64,000 nt of DNA from Bifidobacterium breve (GTDB lineage Bacteria; Actinomycetota; Actinomycetes; Nanopelagicales; Nanopelagicaceae), in contig CAMCYS010000001.1 of NCBI GenBank assembly GCA_945885625.1, forward strand, positions 248,001 through 312,000, read 5' to 3'. Positions 26,293-35,731 of the stretch are shown in pieces; the first letter of the stretch is position 1; the number at the start of each line of letters is the position of its first letter. The translations under genes and the position numbers were made by a program. The notes below the pieces were generated by a model. The model worked only from the letters and a program-made list of their open reading frames with translations, was not told the DNA's origin and did no database searches.

Positions 26293-27959
26293 TATCGAGT
26301 TAACTTTCTATAAGTCGCACGGTGTGGGCGTGAAGCATCAGCACCTAGGCGAGAGATTTTGTTTTCTTCATACGACTCGAAGTTTCCTTCAAACCAGAAC
26401 CACTTTGATTCTCCTTCGTAAGCCAAGATGTGCGTTGCTACGCGGTCAAGGAACCAGCGATCATGCGAAATAACCACAGCGCAACCTGGAAATTCAAGAA
26501 GCGCGTTTTCCAGTGAACCAAGTGTTTCAACATCTAAATCATTCGTTGGCTCATCAAGTAACAGTAAGTTTCCGCCAGCCTTAAGTGTTAGCGCTAAGTT
26601 CAAACGGTTGCGTTCGCCACCTGATAAAACGCCAGCTGGCTTCTGTTGATCTGGGCCTTTAAAACCAAAGGCAGAGACATAGGCGCGAGAAGGCATTTCA
26701 ACATTGCCGACCTTGATGTAATCAAGACCGTCAGAGACAACTTCCCAAAGTGATTTCTTAGGGTCAATGCCGCCACGAGACTGATCAACGTAAGAAATCT
26801 TTACAGTTTCACCCACTTTTACTGAACCAGAATCTGGTTGTTCCATGCCGATTAAAGTCTTAAATAACGTGGTCTTACCAGCACCGTTAGGGCCGATGAT
26901 TCCGACGATGCCGTTACGCGGCAACGTAAATGACAAGTCATCAATCAACAGACGATCACCAAAGCCTTTAGATAAATTATTAACTTCAATAACCACATTA
27001 CCTAAACGCGGCCCAGGTGGAATCTGAATTTCTTCAAAGTCCAACTTACGCATCTTGTCAGCTTCAGCTGCCATCTCTTCATAGCGCGCTAAACGAGCCT
27101 TTGACTTGGTCTGGCGGCCCTTGGCATTCATGCGAACCCATTCGAGTTCTTCCGTCAAACGCTTTGCGCGCTTGGCATCTTTCTGGCCTTCAATCTTTAA
27201 ACGGGTTGATTTAGTTTCTAAGTAAGTTGAGTAGTTGCCTTCGTATGGATATGCGCGACCACGGTCAAGTTCAAGAATCCACTGCGCCACATTGTCGAGG
27301 AAATATCTATCGTGCGTAATGGCAACAACTGCGCCGGGATACTTATTTAAATGTTGTTCTAACCAAAGCACTGATTCAGCATCTAAATGGTTCGTAGGTT
27401 CATCAAGGAGCAATAAATCAGGTGCTTGCAATAACAACTTACAAAGTGCCACGCGACGCTTTTCACCACCAGATAACACAGAGACATCAGCATCTGCAGG
27501 TGGGCAACGAAGGGCATCCATTGCTTGCTCTAATTGTGAATCAAGTTCCCAGGCATTGCGGTGATCTAACTTTTCCTGTAGATCGCCCATCTCGGCCAAC
27601 AACTTGTCATAGTCAGCATCAGGGCTGGCCATCTCTTCAGATATTTCATCAAATCGCTTCAGCATCGCAACAGTCTCGGCTACGCCTTCTTTAACATTAT
27701 CAATAACATTTTTGGTTTCATCAAGAATTGGCTCTTGTAGCAAGATGCCCACTGTAAAACCTGGAGTTAGGTATGCCTCGCCGTTAGAAGGCTGCTGTAG
27801 GCCGGCCATGATTTGAAGGACGGTTGACTTACCAGCACCGTTAGGACCTACCACGCCAATCTTGGCACCTGGATAAAACATCAAGGTAACGTCGTCGAGA
27901 ATTACCTTCTCGCCATGCGCTTTACGCGCCTTTTTCATCGTGTAAATGAACTCAGCCAT
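26292..27959 (-). CDS. ettA: EttA, energy-dependent translational throttle (ABC-F protein)
   Basis: Soluble twin-ABC protein that binds the ribosomal E site and gates elongation according to ATP level. Two ABC domains without membrane segments: Walker A GPNGAGKST (about residue 39) and GPNGAGKTT (about 353), signature motifs LSGGEKRR and LSGGERNR, and Walker B LLLLDEPTNHLD and LLLLDEPTNDLD. A linker with the ABC-F P-site/arm segment lies between them. Length 555 matches EttA closely, and the C-terminal TYRKLTR ending fits. The start MAEFIYTMKKARKAHGEK is typical. Confidence 0.96.
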   Translation of the reverse strand: MAEFIYTMKKARKAHGEKVILDDVTLMFYPGAKIGVVGPNGAGKSTVLQIMAGLQQPSNGEAYLTPGFTVGILLQEPILDETKNVIDNVKEGVAETVAMLKRFDEISEEMASPDADYDKLLAEMGDLQEKLDHRNAWELDSQLEQAMDALRCPPADADVSVLSGGEKRRVALCKLLLQAPDLLLLDEPTNHLDAESVLWLEQHLNKYPGAVVAITHDRYFLDNVAQWILELDRGRAYPYEGNYSTYLETKSTRLKIEGQKDAKRAKRLTEELEWVRMNAKGRQTKSKARLARYEEMAAEADKMRKLDFEEIQIPPGPRLGNVVIEVNNLSKGFGDRLLIDDLSFTLPRNGIVGIIGPNGAGKTTLFKTLIGMEQPDSGSVKVGETVKISYVDQSRGGIDPKKSLWEVVSDGLDYIKVGNVEMPSRAYVSAFGFKGPDQQKPAGVLSGGERNRLNLALTLKAGGNLLLLDEPTNDLDVETLGSLENALLEFPGCAVVISHDRWFLDRVATHILAYEGESKWFWFEGNFESYEENKISRLGADASRPHRATYRKLTR

Positions 27960-28019
27960 AAGACGAAACCCTACCGTTTAACTTCGGTAGACTCTGACAG
28001 GTAATAAGTGAGATTAAAT

Positions 28020-28093
28020 GCGCCTGTAGCTCAGTCGGATAGAGCACCCGCCTTCTAAGCGGGTTGTCGCAGGTTCGATTCCTGCCAGGCGCG
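28020..28093 (+). tRNA. tRNA-Arg(TCT)
   Basis: Acceptor GCGCCTG pairs with CAGGCGC. The anticodon stem CCCGC/GCGGG surrounds loop CTTCTAA with anticodon TCT, and the T-loop is GTTCGATT. CCA is not encoded. It lies between ettA and the pstS terminator. Confidence 0.95.
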
Positions 28094-28128
28094 CAACTGT
28101 TTTCTTTATTTGAGATTTTGTGGCAGAA

Positions 28129-28164
28129 AAGAACCCAGGGCTACCTACGTGGCCCTGGGTTCTT
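28129..28164 (-). terminator. pstS terminator (may act in both directions)
   Basis: A perfect 13-bp stem AAGAACCCAGGGC/GCCCTGGGTTCTT with a 10-nt loop lies just after the pstS stop. On the minus strand it is followed by a T run (TTTTCTG). On the plus strand it could also end tRNA-Arg transcription. Confidence 0.85.
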
Positions 28165-28187
28165 TGCTTAACTATTTAGTAACTAGA

Positions 28188-29336
28188 TTACTTGTTCATA
28201 CGAGCAATTAACTCGTTAGCCTTCTTAAGGAACTGGCCGTCAACAACGATGAATCCAAGTTTCGGATCCAATCCAGAACACTCTGATGACAAAATGTACT
28301 CAGCGAGTTCTTTCACAGCAGCTCCCTTTGACTTATCAGCGTAGGAGGTTTCAATTAGCATGTAGCTAACAATTCCTAGAGTGTACGCACCTGCGACCTT
28401 TGTGCTGTAATCGTAAGTCACAATTCCATCTGCAGCCTGACTTGCTTCACCCAAGAATGCTGAGGTTGCAGCTGAGTCTGGATAAGTGAAATTCCCTGAA
28501 GCATTGCTGACGTATGCAGCGCGCAGACCATAAGCATCGCCCCAATTTTTCTCCGCATATGTGATTGAGTAAGGTGTCTTCGCAGCTAGAGTCGCAATTC
28601 CTTGGGACTGACCCGCACCAACGATACGTCCGATGTTCTTTGGATCATTGATGTTGCCTGGGAAGGCTGTTGTAAAGGCGTCATTACCCTTCTTTGTCCA
28701 AATTGAAGGAGCTACACCGTTCAACCAACTTGTGAAGTTGTTTGAAGTGCCTGAACCATCGGCACGGAAGATAACCTTGATTGGCTTCTTTGGCAGTGTG
28801 TAAATAATTTTCTTTGAGCCTGTGCGAAGGATTCTTGGCTCTCCCTTTGCATCCAACTGCACGTTTCCATTGGCATCCTTGCGATAAACAACTGTTTTTA
28901 CGGTGCGGTTGTTATCGGCAGCGATAAGTGGATCATTCCACTGTGTGATTTCACCAGCAAAGATTTTCGCAACAGTTGTTGCAGAAAGATAGATGTCTTT
29001 CTTCGCAGGAAGGTTTACTAGAACAGCAATTGGTGCCGCAACAATTGGCGCGTGAAATACTGTTGATCGCTTTGTCGTGGCAGTGTGCGCGGAGTCTGAG
29101 AACCAGAAATTACCAATGTTGGCATCGGAGTTCTTTTTTCCAGTACCGGAACCTGTTGATGTGTAAACGTAAGAGTGCCCTGTCTTCTTAGCAAAACCTG
29201 CTTTGCAAGCCTGTAGAAGAGGATCAACAAATGACGCACCTGATCCTGCAAGATCAACGGCGTGAGCTGGCGTAGCGCCAGAAAGTGCGACTACTGCGGC
29301 AAGAACTAACGCCTTTGCCTTCTTTGAAAACTTCAT
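28188..29336 (-). CDS. pstS: PstS, periplasmic-type phosphate-binding protein
   Basis: High-affinity phosphate-binding subunit of the Pst ABC importer. A signal peptide of about 27 residues ends near AHA, followed by DLAGSGASFVDPLLQ, the PstS N-terminal binding loop; the second phosphate loop DGSGTSNNF is near residue 200. The ATG at 29336 is preferred over the track TTG at 29342 because GAAAGG lies 7 nt before it. The predicted cleavage site has no lipobox cysteine, which is odd for a single-membrane actinobacterium. It is last in the pst order and has its own PHO-box array upstream. Confidence 0.94.
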   Translation of the reverse strand: MKFSKKAKALVLAAVVALSGATPAHAVDLAGSGASFVDPLLQACKAGFAKKTGHSYVYTSTGSGTGKKNSDANIGNFWFSDSAHTATTKRSTVFHAPIVAAPIAVLVNLPAKKDIYLSATTVAKIFAGEITQWNDPLIAADNNRTVKTVVYRKDANGNVQLDAKGEPRILRTGSKKIIYTLPKKPIKVIFRADGSGTSNNFTSWLNGVAPSIWTKKGNDAFTTAFPGNINDPKNIGRIVGAGQSQGIATLAAKTPYSITYAEKNWGDAYGLRAAYVSNASGNFTYPDSAATSAFLGEASQAADGIVTYDYSTKVAGAYTLGIVSYMLIETSYADKSKGAAVKELAEYILSSECSGLDPKLGFIVVDGQFLKKANELIARMNK

Positions 29337-29413
29337 GAACAACCTTTCGTAGGAGGGTAAAACCTTTTCAGGGCAAAAAATAGTAAGGAGTGATTACATC
29401 GAAGCAAGGGATA

Positions 29414-29453
29414 GGTGAACAAAACCCAAGCCTTAGGTGAACTCTTGGTGTTA
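29414..29453 (-). promoter_or_regulatory. PHO-box array upstream of pstS
   Basis: Reading the minus strand, four heptamers TAACACC, GTTCACC, GCTTGGG and GTTCACC are separated by exactly 4 nt each (11-bp period), two of them the exact GTTCACC seen in actinobacterial PhoP boxes. It covers the last codons and stop of pstB and lies about 80 nt upstream of the pstS start. This suggests a separate phosphate-controlled promoter for pstS. The regulator gene is not in this window. Confidence 0.75.
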
Positions 29454-30350
29454 ACCAAACCGCCCTGTTACATAATCTTCGGTGCGCTTATCAACCGGGG
29501 CAGAGAAAATTCTGCTGGTAGGTGCTGTCTCAACCATTACGCCAGGGCCCCCGTCAGACAAGAAGAAGGCGGTGTAATCCGAAACACGTGCTGCCTGTTG
29601 CATGTTGTGGGTCACGATGACGATTGTCATAGACTTTGCCAATTCAGAAATCGTCTCTTCAATTCTAAAGGTTGAACCTGGATCTAGGGCTGAACATGGT
29701 TCGTCCATCAAAAGCACCTGCGGCTGCACAGCTAGAGCACGCGCTATACAGAGACGCTGTTGCTGTCCACCAGATAGAGAACCACCATGTTCGCCAAGAC
29801 GGTCTTTAACCTCACTCCACAAGCCGGCACGCATCAAGCATGACTCAAGGAGATCATCCGTATTGCTCTTCTTTAGCTGTGCCAGCTTCAATCCAGATAA
29901 AACATTCTCACCTATTGTCATTGATGGGAATGGATTTGGCTTTTGGAAGACCATTCCAACTTTAAGACGAATCTTTGTTACATCTGTGCCTGGCGCATAA
30001 ATATCTTGACCATCAAGCAACACTTCGCCAGCCAGGGCAGCTGTAGGAATGAACTCGTGCATTCGATTGAGAGTGCGCAAATACGTTGATTTTCCGCAAC
30101 CTGATGGACCGATTAGAGCGGTTACCGTGCCTGCGGCAAAGTCAAGCGAAACATCAGAGAGCACGTGCTTCTTACCAAACCATGCATGCACACCACGCGT
30201 TTCAAGCCCTGTACCTAGCAAATTTGTACCAGGCACACGTTGATCACGATTGTTTGCAACAGAGGCAAGAGATGACGGTGTTGTTGTTTGCATTTTTCTC
30301 TCCATGTTGTTTTTGTTGGATGAATTCTCCGTAGTGGCCATCTTACGCAA
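29451..30350 (-). CDS. pstB: PstB, phosphate ABC transporter ATP-binding protein
   Basis: ATPase subunit of the Pst importer. Walker [10 protein letters not shown], PstB-specific LRTLNRMHE after it, signature [16 protein letters not shown], Walker [14 protein letters not shown] and switch His in VTHNMQQA are all visible. The first about 40 residues (Ser/Asn/Thr-rich) are unusual; the family normally starts near the [10 protein letters not shown] segment, so the true start may be one of the internal ATGs. Start overlaps pstA by 8 nt. Confidence 0.95.
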   Translation of the reverse strand: MRKMATTENSSNKNNMERKMQTTTPSSLASVANNRDQRVPGTNLLGTGLETRGVHAWFGKKHVLSDVSLDFAAGTVTALIGPSGCGKSTYLRTLNRMHEFIPTAALAGEVLLDGQDIYAPGTDVTKIRLKVGMVFQKPNPFPSMTIGENVLSGLKLAQLKKSNTDDLLESCLMRAGLWSEVKDRLGEHGGSLSGGQQQRLCIARALAVQPQVLLMDEPCSALDPGSTFRIEETISELAKSMTIVIVTHNMQQAARVSDYTAFFLSDGGPGVMVETAPTSRIFSAPVDKRTEDYVTGRFG

Positions 30351-31392
30351 CCTTTCTTCCGCCTAGATAGCGGGCAAGTCCAAACAAGATAAAGATAAAG
30401 GCGAGCAGTATTAGCATGCCACCCCATGCTCGTGCGAGAGCTTCTTCAGTTCCACCTGTTAAGAACGCCTTCCAGATATAGTAGGGAAGAGAGCCCATTG
30501 CACCAGAAGTTGGATTTAAGTTAAGTGCGTCTCCACCACCTGAAACCAGAAGAAGAGGTGCGGTCTCACCAATAATTCGAGCAATTCCCAAAATAATCGC
30601 CGTAACCAAACCACTCTTTGCTGCAGGAACAACTACTCCGGAAACTGTTCGCCACTGAGTAGCTCCCAGGGCTACCCCCGCTTCGCGAAGATCATTTGGG
30701 ATGAGCAAGAGCATTTCCTCGGCTGTACGAGCAATTGTTGGGATCATCAGAATCGTTAGTGCAAGTGAACCCATAATTCCGGAAAGTTCCTTAGTAACTG
30801 GATAAACCAAACTTGATAAAATAAACAATCCAGCAACGATAGAAGGAACACCACTCATTGCTTGCACTAGAAACTTAATTGGGCGGGCGAACTTTCCACG
30901 AATCTCTGTTAGATAAAGCGCCGTCAACACACCTATTGGAAAAGAAATAACCAAAGCACCTGCAACCATTAGGGACGTCCCGACCAAAGCGTGGAGTAAG
31001 CCACCTTGCTCGATGGGATCATTTACCGAATTAAGCGCCATATCTTTAAATAGTAAATTCGGATGAATTCCCTTATAGCCCTTTATTACGACTGTAGAAA
31101 CGATACTCACAATTGGAATTAAAGTTAATACGATCCCCAACATTGCAAAACTGCCCAAGACCGCATCTTTCGCAGCTTGACTGTCGCGAAGCTTTAATTG
31201 TTGGACAAATATTAAAAACGTTGCTAGGAAGAAAAAAGAAACCGCAAAACCAAGTTTCCCACTGAGTCCAGAAAACTTTACCGTGGCTGCTGCCAATATA
31301 AATGCTAAAGCTATCAAGGACCCAGTCGCAGTTCGCTGCTTGACAGTGACCTCCCAAGGCTTACCTGGTTGCGGAATAGTCTGAACTGTCAT
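30343..31392 (-). CDS. pstA: PstA, phosphate ABC transporter permease
   Basis: Inner permease subunit with about seven hydrophobic segments. The ABC permease EAA-like loop reads [27 protein letters not shown], the motif that contacts PstB. The N-terminal about 60 residues contain two extra hydrophobic segments before the canonical domain, giving 349 residues, longer than the usual about 300. It overlaps pstC by 4 nt and pstB by 8 nt. Confidence 0.94.
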   Translation of the reverse strand: MTVQTIPQPGKPWEVTVKQRTATGSLIALAFILAAATVKFSGLSGKLGFAVSFFFLATFLIFVQQLKLRDSQAAKDAVLGSFAMLGIVLTLIPIVSIVSTVVIKGYKGIHPNLLFKDMALNSVNDPIEQGGLLHALVGTSLMVAGALVISFPIGVLTALYLTEIRGKFARPIKFLVQAMSGVPSIVAGLFILSSLVYPVTKELSGIMGSLALTILMIPTIARTAEEMLLLIPNDLREAGVALGATQWRTVSGVVVPAAKSGLVTAIILGIARIIGETAPLLLVSGGGDALNLNPTSGAMGSLPYYIWKAFLTGGTEEALARAWGGMLILLAFIFILFGLARYLGGRKVA

Positions 31393-32381
31393 CGGCCTTT
31401 TTTCCCAAATCTGTTAATTAGTACATCTGCGAGCGCATTTACAAGTAGTGTCAAAATGAAGAGAATTAAGCCAGCGGCCATCAGAGCATCAACCTCATAT
31501 GGACCTGCCTCACCAAACTTCAAGAGAATCAGAGACGCAACGTTTCCACCCGCACCAAACAAAACTTGCCAGTTGATTTGATAGACGATATTCAAAACTG
31601 TGTAAACCGCTACTGTTTCTCCCATTGCGCGGCCAAGCCCCAACATCGCACCACCGATAACTCCTCCGCGGCCGTAGGGGATTACGACAGCGCGAATCAT
31701 TGAAAGTTTCGAAGCACCCAACGCGTACGCAGCTTGAACCCTATCGAGAGGAGTTTGATCAAATATCTCTCTAGAAATAGAAGTTGTAATCGGAATAATC
31801 ATGATGGCTAACACCAAACCAGCAATAAATGGTGATCTCTCAAAAATTGGAGCTGGGACATCAAAGAATGGTACGAAACCCAAATACTTATTTAGAAGTT
31901 TTGCCCAGTATTCGGCACTTGCCATGAATACAAAGAATCCCCAAAAACCGTAAAGTAACGATGGAAACGCAGCCATCAAGTCAATTAGAGATATCAGGAT
32001 TTTCTTGGCGGACCCGCGGGCGTAAAAAGTTAGATAGAGAGCACTCAACACAGCGATTGGTACCCCTACAGATATTGCGATCAATGCAGATAAAAAAGTT
32101 CCGACAAGCATCGCTCCAATTCCAAGATTGCTTTCTTCAATGTTTCCAGTATCACCTGTGATTACCTCCCAGCGAGATTCTGTAATGAAACTAAATTTCT
32201 CTTCCGTCAGGATATGGAAACCTTTTAGGGAGAGAAACAAGGCAATTAATCCAAGTATTACCAGGGATGCCATTCCGCCCAGAGTTACAATGGCTCGGAA
32301 AATCTGGTCGGACAATCGAGGTTTTGTGGTGATCTCCCTAGGAGCAGGAATCGCAGCAGACTGATTTTCCAGCAATGTCAT
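31389..32381 (-). CDS. pstC: PstC, phosphate ABC transporter permease
   Basis: Permease partner of PstA with about six hydrophobic segments and the EAA-like loop VQAAYALGASKLSMIRAVVIPYGRGG. The track starts at 32510, but the first 43 residues overlap the divergent orn gene and have no hydrophobic or family pattern; the ATG at 32381 (MTLLENQSAAIP, 330 residues) fits PstC length better. No clear Shine-Dalgarno is seen. A PHO-box-like array lies just upstream, so pstCAB is probably induced by phosphate limitation. Confidence 0.92.
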   Translation of the reverse strand: MTLLENQSAAIPAPREITTKPRLSDQIFRAIVTLGGMASLVILGLIALFLSLKGFHILTEEKFSFITESRWEVITGDTGNIEESNLGIGAMLVGTFLSALIAISVGVPIAVLSALYLTFYARGSAKKILISLIDLMAAFPSLLYGFWGFFVFMASAEYWAKLLNKYLGFVPFFDVPAPIFERSPFIAGLVLAIMIIPITTSISREIFDQTPLDRVQAAYALGASKLSMIRAVVIPYGRGGVIGGAMLGLGRAMGETVAVYTVLNIVYQINWQVLFGAGGNVASLILLKFGEAGPYEVDALMAAGLILFILTLLVNALADVLINRFGKKGR

Positions 32382-32404
32382 GTGGCGAATCTTGCTATCA
32401 ATGA

Positions 32405-32432
32405 GGTGAATTGAGGCAGATCGAAGGTAAAC
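32405..32432 (-). promoter_or_regulatory. PHO-box-like repeats upstream of pstC
   Basis: On the minus strand GTTTACC, ATCTGCC and ATTCACC are spaced with 4- and 3-nt gaps (11- and 10-bp period), similar to actinobacterial PHO boxes but weaker than the array before pstS. They lie about 25 nt upstream of the adjusted pstC start, in the divergent region shared with orn. Confidence 0.6.
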
Positions 32433-32491
32433 ACAATATGAACGAGAGATGAAATTACCGCTTGCCCACTGCTCTGCTTTAAGGTTGCCCA

Positions 32492-33094
32492 ATGGCCAAC
32501 GAGCAACCAAATCTGATCTGGATCGACTGCGAAATGACCGGTCTGGACCTCGAAAGAGATGTCCTGGTCGAGATCGCGGTCTTAGTCACCGACTCCGAAC
32601 TCAATCTAATCGGAGAAGGCATCGATCTGGTCATTGCGGCGACGCCCGAGCAACTAGCAGGCATGAACGAATTCGTAACTCAGATGCACACCAACTCTGG
32701 CCTAATAACCGAGATCCCAACAGGCATCTCAGTTTCGGCCGCCGAAGACTTGATTATCAAATATCTCGAGTCAGCCAACACTGTCCCAGGTAAGTCTCCC
32801 CTGGCGGGCAATTCAGTCAGCGTTGATCGATCCTTTTTTGCTCGCGATATGCCGCGCCTTAATGCCTACCTGCACTATCGCACCATAGATGTTTCATCAG
32901 TTAAAGAACTTGCTCGCCGTTGGAATCCAAAGGTCTATTTCAACTCGCCTGCTAAAACTGGCAACCATCGCGCCCTTGGCGATATTCAAGATTCGATCGC
33001 CGAACTTGTCCACTATCGCGCAAATTTCCTCATTGCCGGCGCACCGTTTCCTACAAATCAGGCTCAAGATAGCGAAGCAAGTACAAGTAATTAA
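32492..33094 (+). CDS. orn: Oligoribonuclease (3'-5' exoribonuclease)
   Basis: DEDDh-family exonuclease that degrades 2-5 nt RNA fragments, and pGpG, to mononucleotides. The first acidic motif is LIWIDCEMTGLD near residue 10; later acidic and histidine positions lie in GNSVSVDRSFFARDMP and NHRALGDIQDS. At 200 residues it is typical of actinobacterial Orn. It is divergent from pstC and followed by tRNA-His 22 nt after the stop. Confidence 0.95.
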   Translation: MANEQPNLIWIDCEMTGLDLERDVLVEIAVLVTDSELNLIGEGIDLVIAATPEQLAGMNEFVTQMHTNSGLITEIPTGISVSAAEDLIIKYLESANTVPGKSPLAGNSVSVDRSFFARDMPRLNAYLHYRTIDVSSVKELARRWNPKVYFNSPAKTGNHRALGDIQDSIAELVHYRANFLIAGAPFPTNQAQDSEASTSN

Positions 33095-33116
33095 CAGGTA
33101 GAATTTCCTCCACATG

Positions 33117-33192
33117 GTGGGCGTAGCTCAGCTGGTAGAGCACTCGGTTGTGGTCCGAGATGTCGCGGGTTCGAGCCCCGTCGCTCACCCCA
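33117..33192 (+). tRNA. tRNA-His(GTG)
   Basis: Acceptor GTGGGCG pairs with CGCTCAC (one G-T pair). The anticodon loop TTGTGGT gives anticodon GTG and the T-loop is GTTCGAGC. Discriminator C73 and the encoded CCA are present; the G at 33116 would be the G-1 that pairs with C73, a tRNA-His identity element. Confidence 0.95.
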
Positions 33193-33260
33193 CTATTTCC
33201 TTGGCGGTTGAGAACCCTCAACTGTTGGGCTCAATCGACTAGAGAAAGCTGGGTTACAAA

Positions 33261-33749
33261 ATGATCTTCGACGTCATTATTGAAATTCCGGCAGGTAGTC
33301 GCAACAAGTACGAAGTCGATCATGTAACTGGTGAAATTCGCTTAGATCGCATGCTCTTCACATCAACTCGTTATCCATATGACTACGGTTTCGTTAAGAA
33401 CACTTTGTCACTTGATGGCGATCCACTAGATGCACTTGTAATGCTTGATGAACCAACATTTCCAGGCTGCGTTGTTTCGGTTCGCGCAATCGGAATGTTT
33501 AATATGACTGATGAAGCAGGTGGCGACGATAAGTTGTTATGTGTAGCAGCTGGCGATATTCGCAAATCTTCATTACAAGATATTTCCGATGTGCCTGAAT
33601 ACGAACTTTCCGAAATTCAACATTTCTTTGAAGTTTATAAAGCGCTAGAACCTGGCAAAAGTGTCTCTGGCGGAAACTGGGTTAATAACGCTGAAGCCCA
33701 TGCTGAAATAGAACGTTCGCGGAAAAGATATTTAGAACTCGAAGACTAA
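33261..33749 (+). CDS. ppa: Inorganic pyrophosphatase (soluble family I)
   Basis: Hydrolyses pyrophosphate to orthophosphate, pulling biosynthetic reactions forward. The acidic active-site signature is [13 protein letters not shown] near residue 53, preceded by [12 protein letters not shown]. Length 162 matches bacterial family I enzymes. It is followed after 37 nt by the PII gene. No regulatory CBS domain is present. Confidence 0.96.
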   Translation: MIFDVIIEIPAGSRNKYEVDHVTGEIRLDRMLFTSTRYPYDYGFVKNTLSLDGDPLDALVMLDEPTFPGCVVSVRAIGMFNMTDEAGGDDKLLCVAAGDIRKSSLQDISDVPEYELSEIQHFFEVYKALEPGKSVSGGNWVNNAEAHAEIERSRKRYLELED

Positions 33750-33783
33750 TTTTTTCCATCTCAACGACGAGAAGAGAAAGTAA

Positions 33784-34125
<342 letters not shown>

Positions 34126-34168
34126 AGTTCAATTAAGCGGTAATTCGCCACTCTTGGTGGATTTCCAA

Positions 34169-34220
34169 GGCAGACCATTTCGCTGATAGGGTCTGCCAAT
34201 CGTTAAAGGGTTTGCCCTTT
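34169..34220 (+). terminator. Two hairpins after glnB, before tRNA-Lys
   Basis: GGCAGACC (34169-34176) pairs with GGTCTGCC (34190-34197), and AAAGGG (34205-34210) pairs with CCCTTT (34215-34220) around TTTG. Neither has a long T run, so function as a terminator is uncertain; they lie in the about 100-nt gap between glnB and tRNA-Lys. Confidence 0.4.
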
Positions 34221-34223
34221 CTC

Positions 34224-34296
34224 GGGTTGTTAGCTCAGTTGGTAGAGCAGGTGACTCTTAATCACCGGGTCGGGGGTTCGAGTCCCTCACAACCCA
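34224..34296 (+). tRNA. tRNA-Lys(CTT)
   Basis: Acceptor GGGTTGT pairs with ACAACCC. The anticodon stem GGTGA/TCACC surrounds loop CTCTTAA with anticodon CTT, and the T-loop is GTTCGAGT. CCA is not encoded. It marks the left edge of the accessory-looking segment up to mmsA; no duplicated tRNA 3' end was noticed downstream by eye. Confidence 0.95.
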
Positions 34297-34355
34297 CTTG
34301 GATTTGAAAGCGCTTATTTCTAATCTCGATTGCATTAAGGGCTAGTTTCAAAAAA

Positions 34356-34388
34356 CTCTTAACCCGCAGTTTTGTAGCTAGTTAAGAG
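34356..34388 (-). terminator. Terminator of the ArsC-like gene
   Basis: CTCTTAAC and GTTAAGAG form a perfect 8-bp stem with a 17-nt loop. In the minus-strand transcript it is followed by TTTTTTG, immediately after the stop of the ArsC-like gene. Confidence 0.65.
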
Positions 34389-35042
34389 CTAATTATTTGG
34401 CAAGAGTTCTGCGATAAGGTTTTCGACTCGAACCTTGATCTCATCACGGATGGCTCGAACAGGGTCAATTCCTTGTCCGGCTGGATCATCGAGAACCCAG
34501 TCTTCGTAACGCTTGCCTGGATAAACGGGGCAAGAGTCTCCACAACCCATTGTTATCACGGCATCGGATGCTCGAACAACTTCATCCGTGAGCGGCTTAG
34601 GGAACTCCTGAGTAATGTCGATACCTACTTCTGCCATAGCTTCGATGACAACGAGGGAGATCGACTCTTTTGGTGCAGATCCCGCCGATCTAACGACGAC
34701 TCGATCTCCACCCAGTTTTGACATGAATCCAGCAGCCATCTGTGAGCGACCAGAGTTGTGGACACAGACAAAGAGAACATCAACCATGCCTGACGAAGAT
34801 GGGTTCTCTGATTTCATAAGAGCATTCAAGCGATCACGTGAAAAGCGTTCTGCCAGGGGCAGTAGGTAGACCTTCACTTCGCTCTTGGCATCTAAAAGTT
34901 CGTATGACTCGAATACGTAGCGCTCAACAGTTTCAAGTGAGAGCTTCCCTTTATAAAGATACTGAAGTTTCTCTGAGACTTTTAGCAGCTGCCCTCGGAT
35001 ATCGTCCATTACCGAGAAGCCTTGAAGGTGTTCTTGAGTCAC
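34389..35042 (-). CDS. ArsC-like low-molecular-weight phosphatase / arsenate reductase with N-terminal helical domain
   Basis: Residues about 12-75 form a three-helix-bundle domain (LLKVSEKLQYLYKGKLSLET), and residues about 87-215 form an LMW tyrosine-phosphatase fold. The P-loop CVHNSGRS has the nucleophile Cys93 and Arg99 of the CX5R motif. The gene could encode a mycothiol-linked arsenate reductase or a protein phosphatase; no arsR or acr3 is adjacent to support arsenic resistance. The start is GTG at 35042; an ATG 11 codons later is also possible. Confidence 0.82.
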   Translation of the reverse strand: MTQEHLQGFSVMDDIRGQLLKVSEKLQYLYKGKLSLETVERYVFESYELLDAKSEVKVYLLPLAERFSRDRLNALMKSENPSSSGMVDVLFVCVHNSGRSQMAAGFMSKLGGDRVVVRSAGSAPKESISLVVIEAMAEVGIDITQEFPKPLTDEVVRASDAVITMGCGDSCPVYPGKRYEDWVLDDPAGQGIDPVRAIRDEIKVRVENLIAELLPNN

Positions 35043-35201
35043 GTGAGCTCTCTATCCACTAGATGAGGAGAAGGGTATTCCACTGTTTTTGAAAAGCGGT
35101 GAACAAGAAATGAACAGAGATGAAAGAATTGGGTCGAATCCAGCAGGACAACATCTAATCTGAATGAAGACTTTGTGGGGCAAATTCATTAGCATCGCTT
35201 T

Positions 35202-35483
35202 GTGGCGCTATGTTTAAATCCGAAATGTCAAAAAAAGGTCTCCGATAGCAGCTCCAGCTGTCCATTTTGTGGTGGTTCGCAGATAGCAGAGTTTAATTCC
35301 TACACAAAATCTGAGTCACTAGTTGATGATCTAAATATTGAAAACTTCCATAAAGTTGTGAAGAATTCTCGACCCTTTATTGAGAGAACGATTCTTAGCG
35401 GTGATGCCAAGGCTTCATTCAAATCAAAAATAGTCGTACGCCTGCACTATCTTCGTCGAAGGTTATTTCGCAGAAAAAGGTAA
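35202..35483 (+). CDS. Small zinc-ribbon protein, unknown function
   Basis: 93 residues with cysteines spaced CX4C (CLNPKC) then CPFC after about 11 residues, a likely single zinc ribbon at the N-terminus, followed by a hydrophilic middle and a very basic tail (RLHYLRRRLFRRKR). The start is GTG and no strong Shine-Dalgarno is seen. No family recognised. It lies alone between the ArsC-like gene (divergent) and the HMA gene (convergent). The basic tail might bind nucleic acid or membrane. Confidence 0.55.
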   Translation: MALCLNPKCQKKVSDSSSSCPFCGGSQIAEFNSYTKSESLVDDLNIENFHKVVKNSRPFIERTILSGDAKASFKSKIVVRLHYLRRRLFRRKR

Positions 35484-35524
35484 CGAACTAAAAGAGCCCG
35501 CAGCTAGGAATTTCAAGCCTCCGG

Positions 35525-35731
35525 TTAACGAATTACAGAATAGCCTGCTGCGCGAACGGCCAGGTCAATTTGATCCGCAGTAATTTCACTGTTGAAGGTT
35601 ATTTGAGCACTCCCTTTTTCAGCACTCGCTGTGACTGCGCTGACGCCAGAAATTGCGAGGAGCTCTTTGGTCACACGGCCTTCACAATGGCCACATGTCA
35701 TGCCTTTGATATTTATAATCTGCTCGTTCAA
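35525..35731 (-). CDS. Heavy-metal-associated (HMA) metallochaperone, CopZ-like
   Basis: A single ferredoxin-like HMA domain of 68 residues, with the metal-binding motif GMTCGHC near residues 10-16. Such proteins bind Cu(I) and pass it to a P-type ATPase. The TTG at 35731 is chosen as start because AAGGGA lies about 7 nt upstream; the track TTG is five codons earlier. No copper ATPase or CsoR-type repressor is next to it, so partner and metal remain inferred. Confidence 0.8.
   Translation of the reverse strand: MNEQIINIKGMTCGHCEGRVTKELLAISGVSAVTASAEKGSAQITFNSEITADQIDLAVRAAGYSVIR

Noticed and set aside
32382-32510. 43-residue extension of PstC in the track
   Set aside because: It overlaps the orn start and the PHO-box-like repeats and lacks any family pattern.
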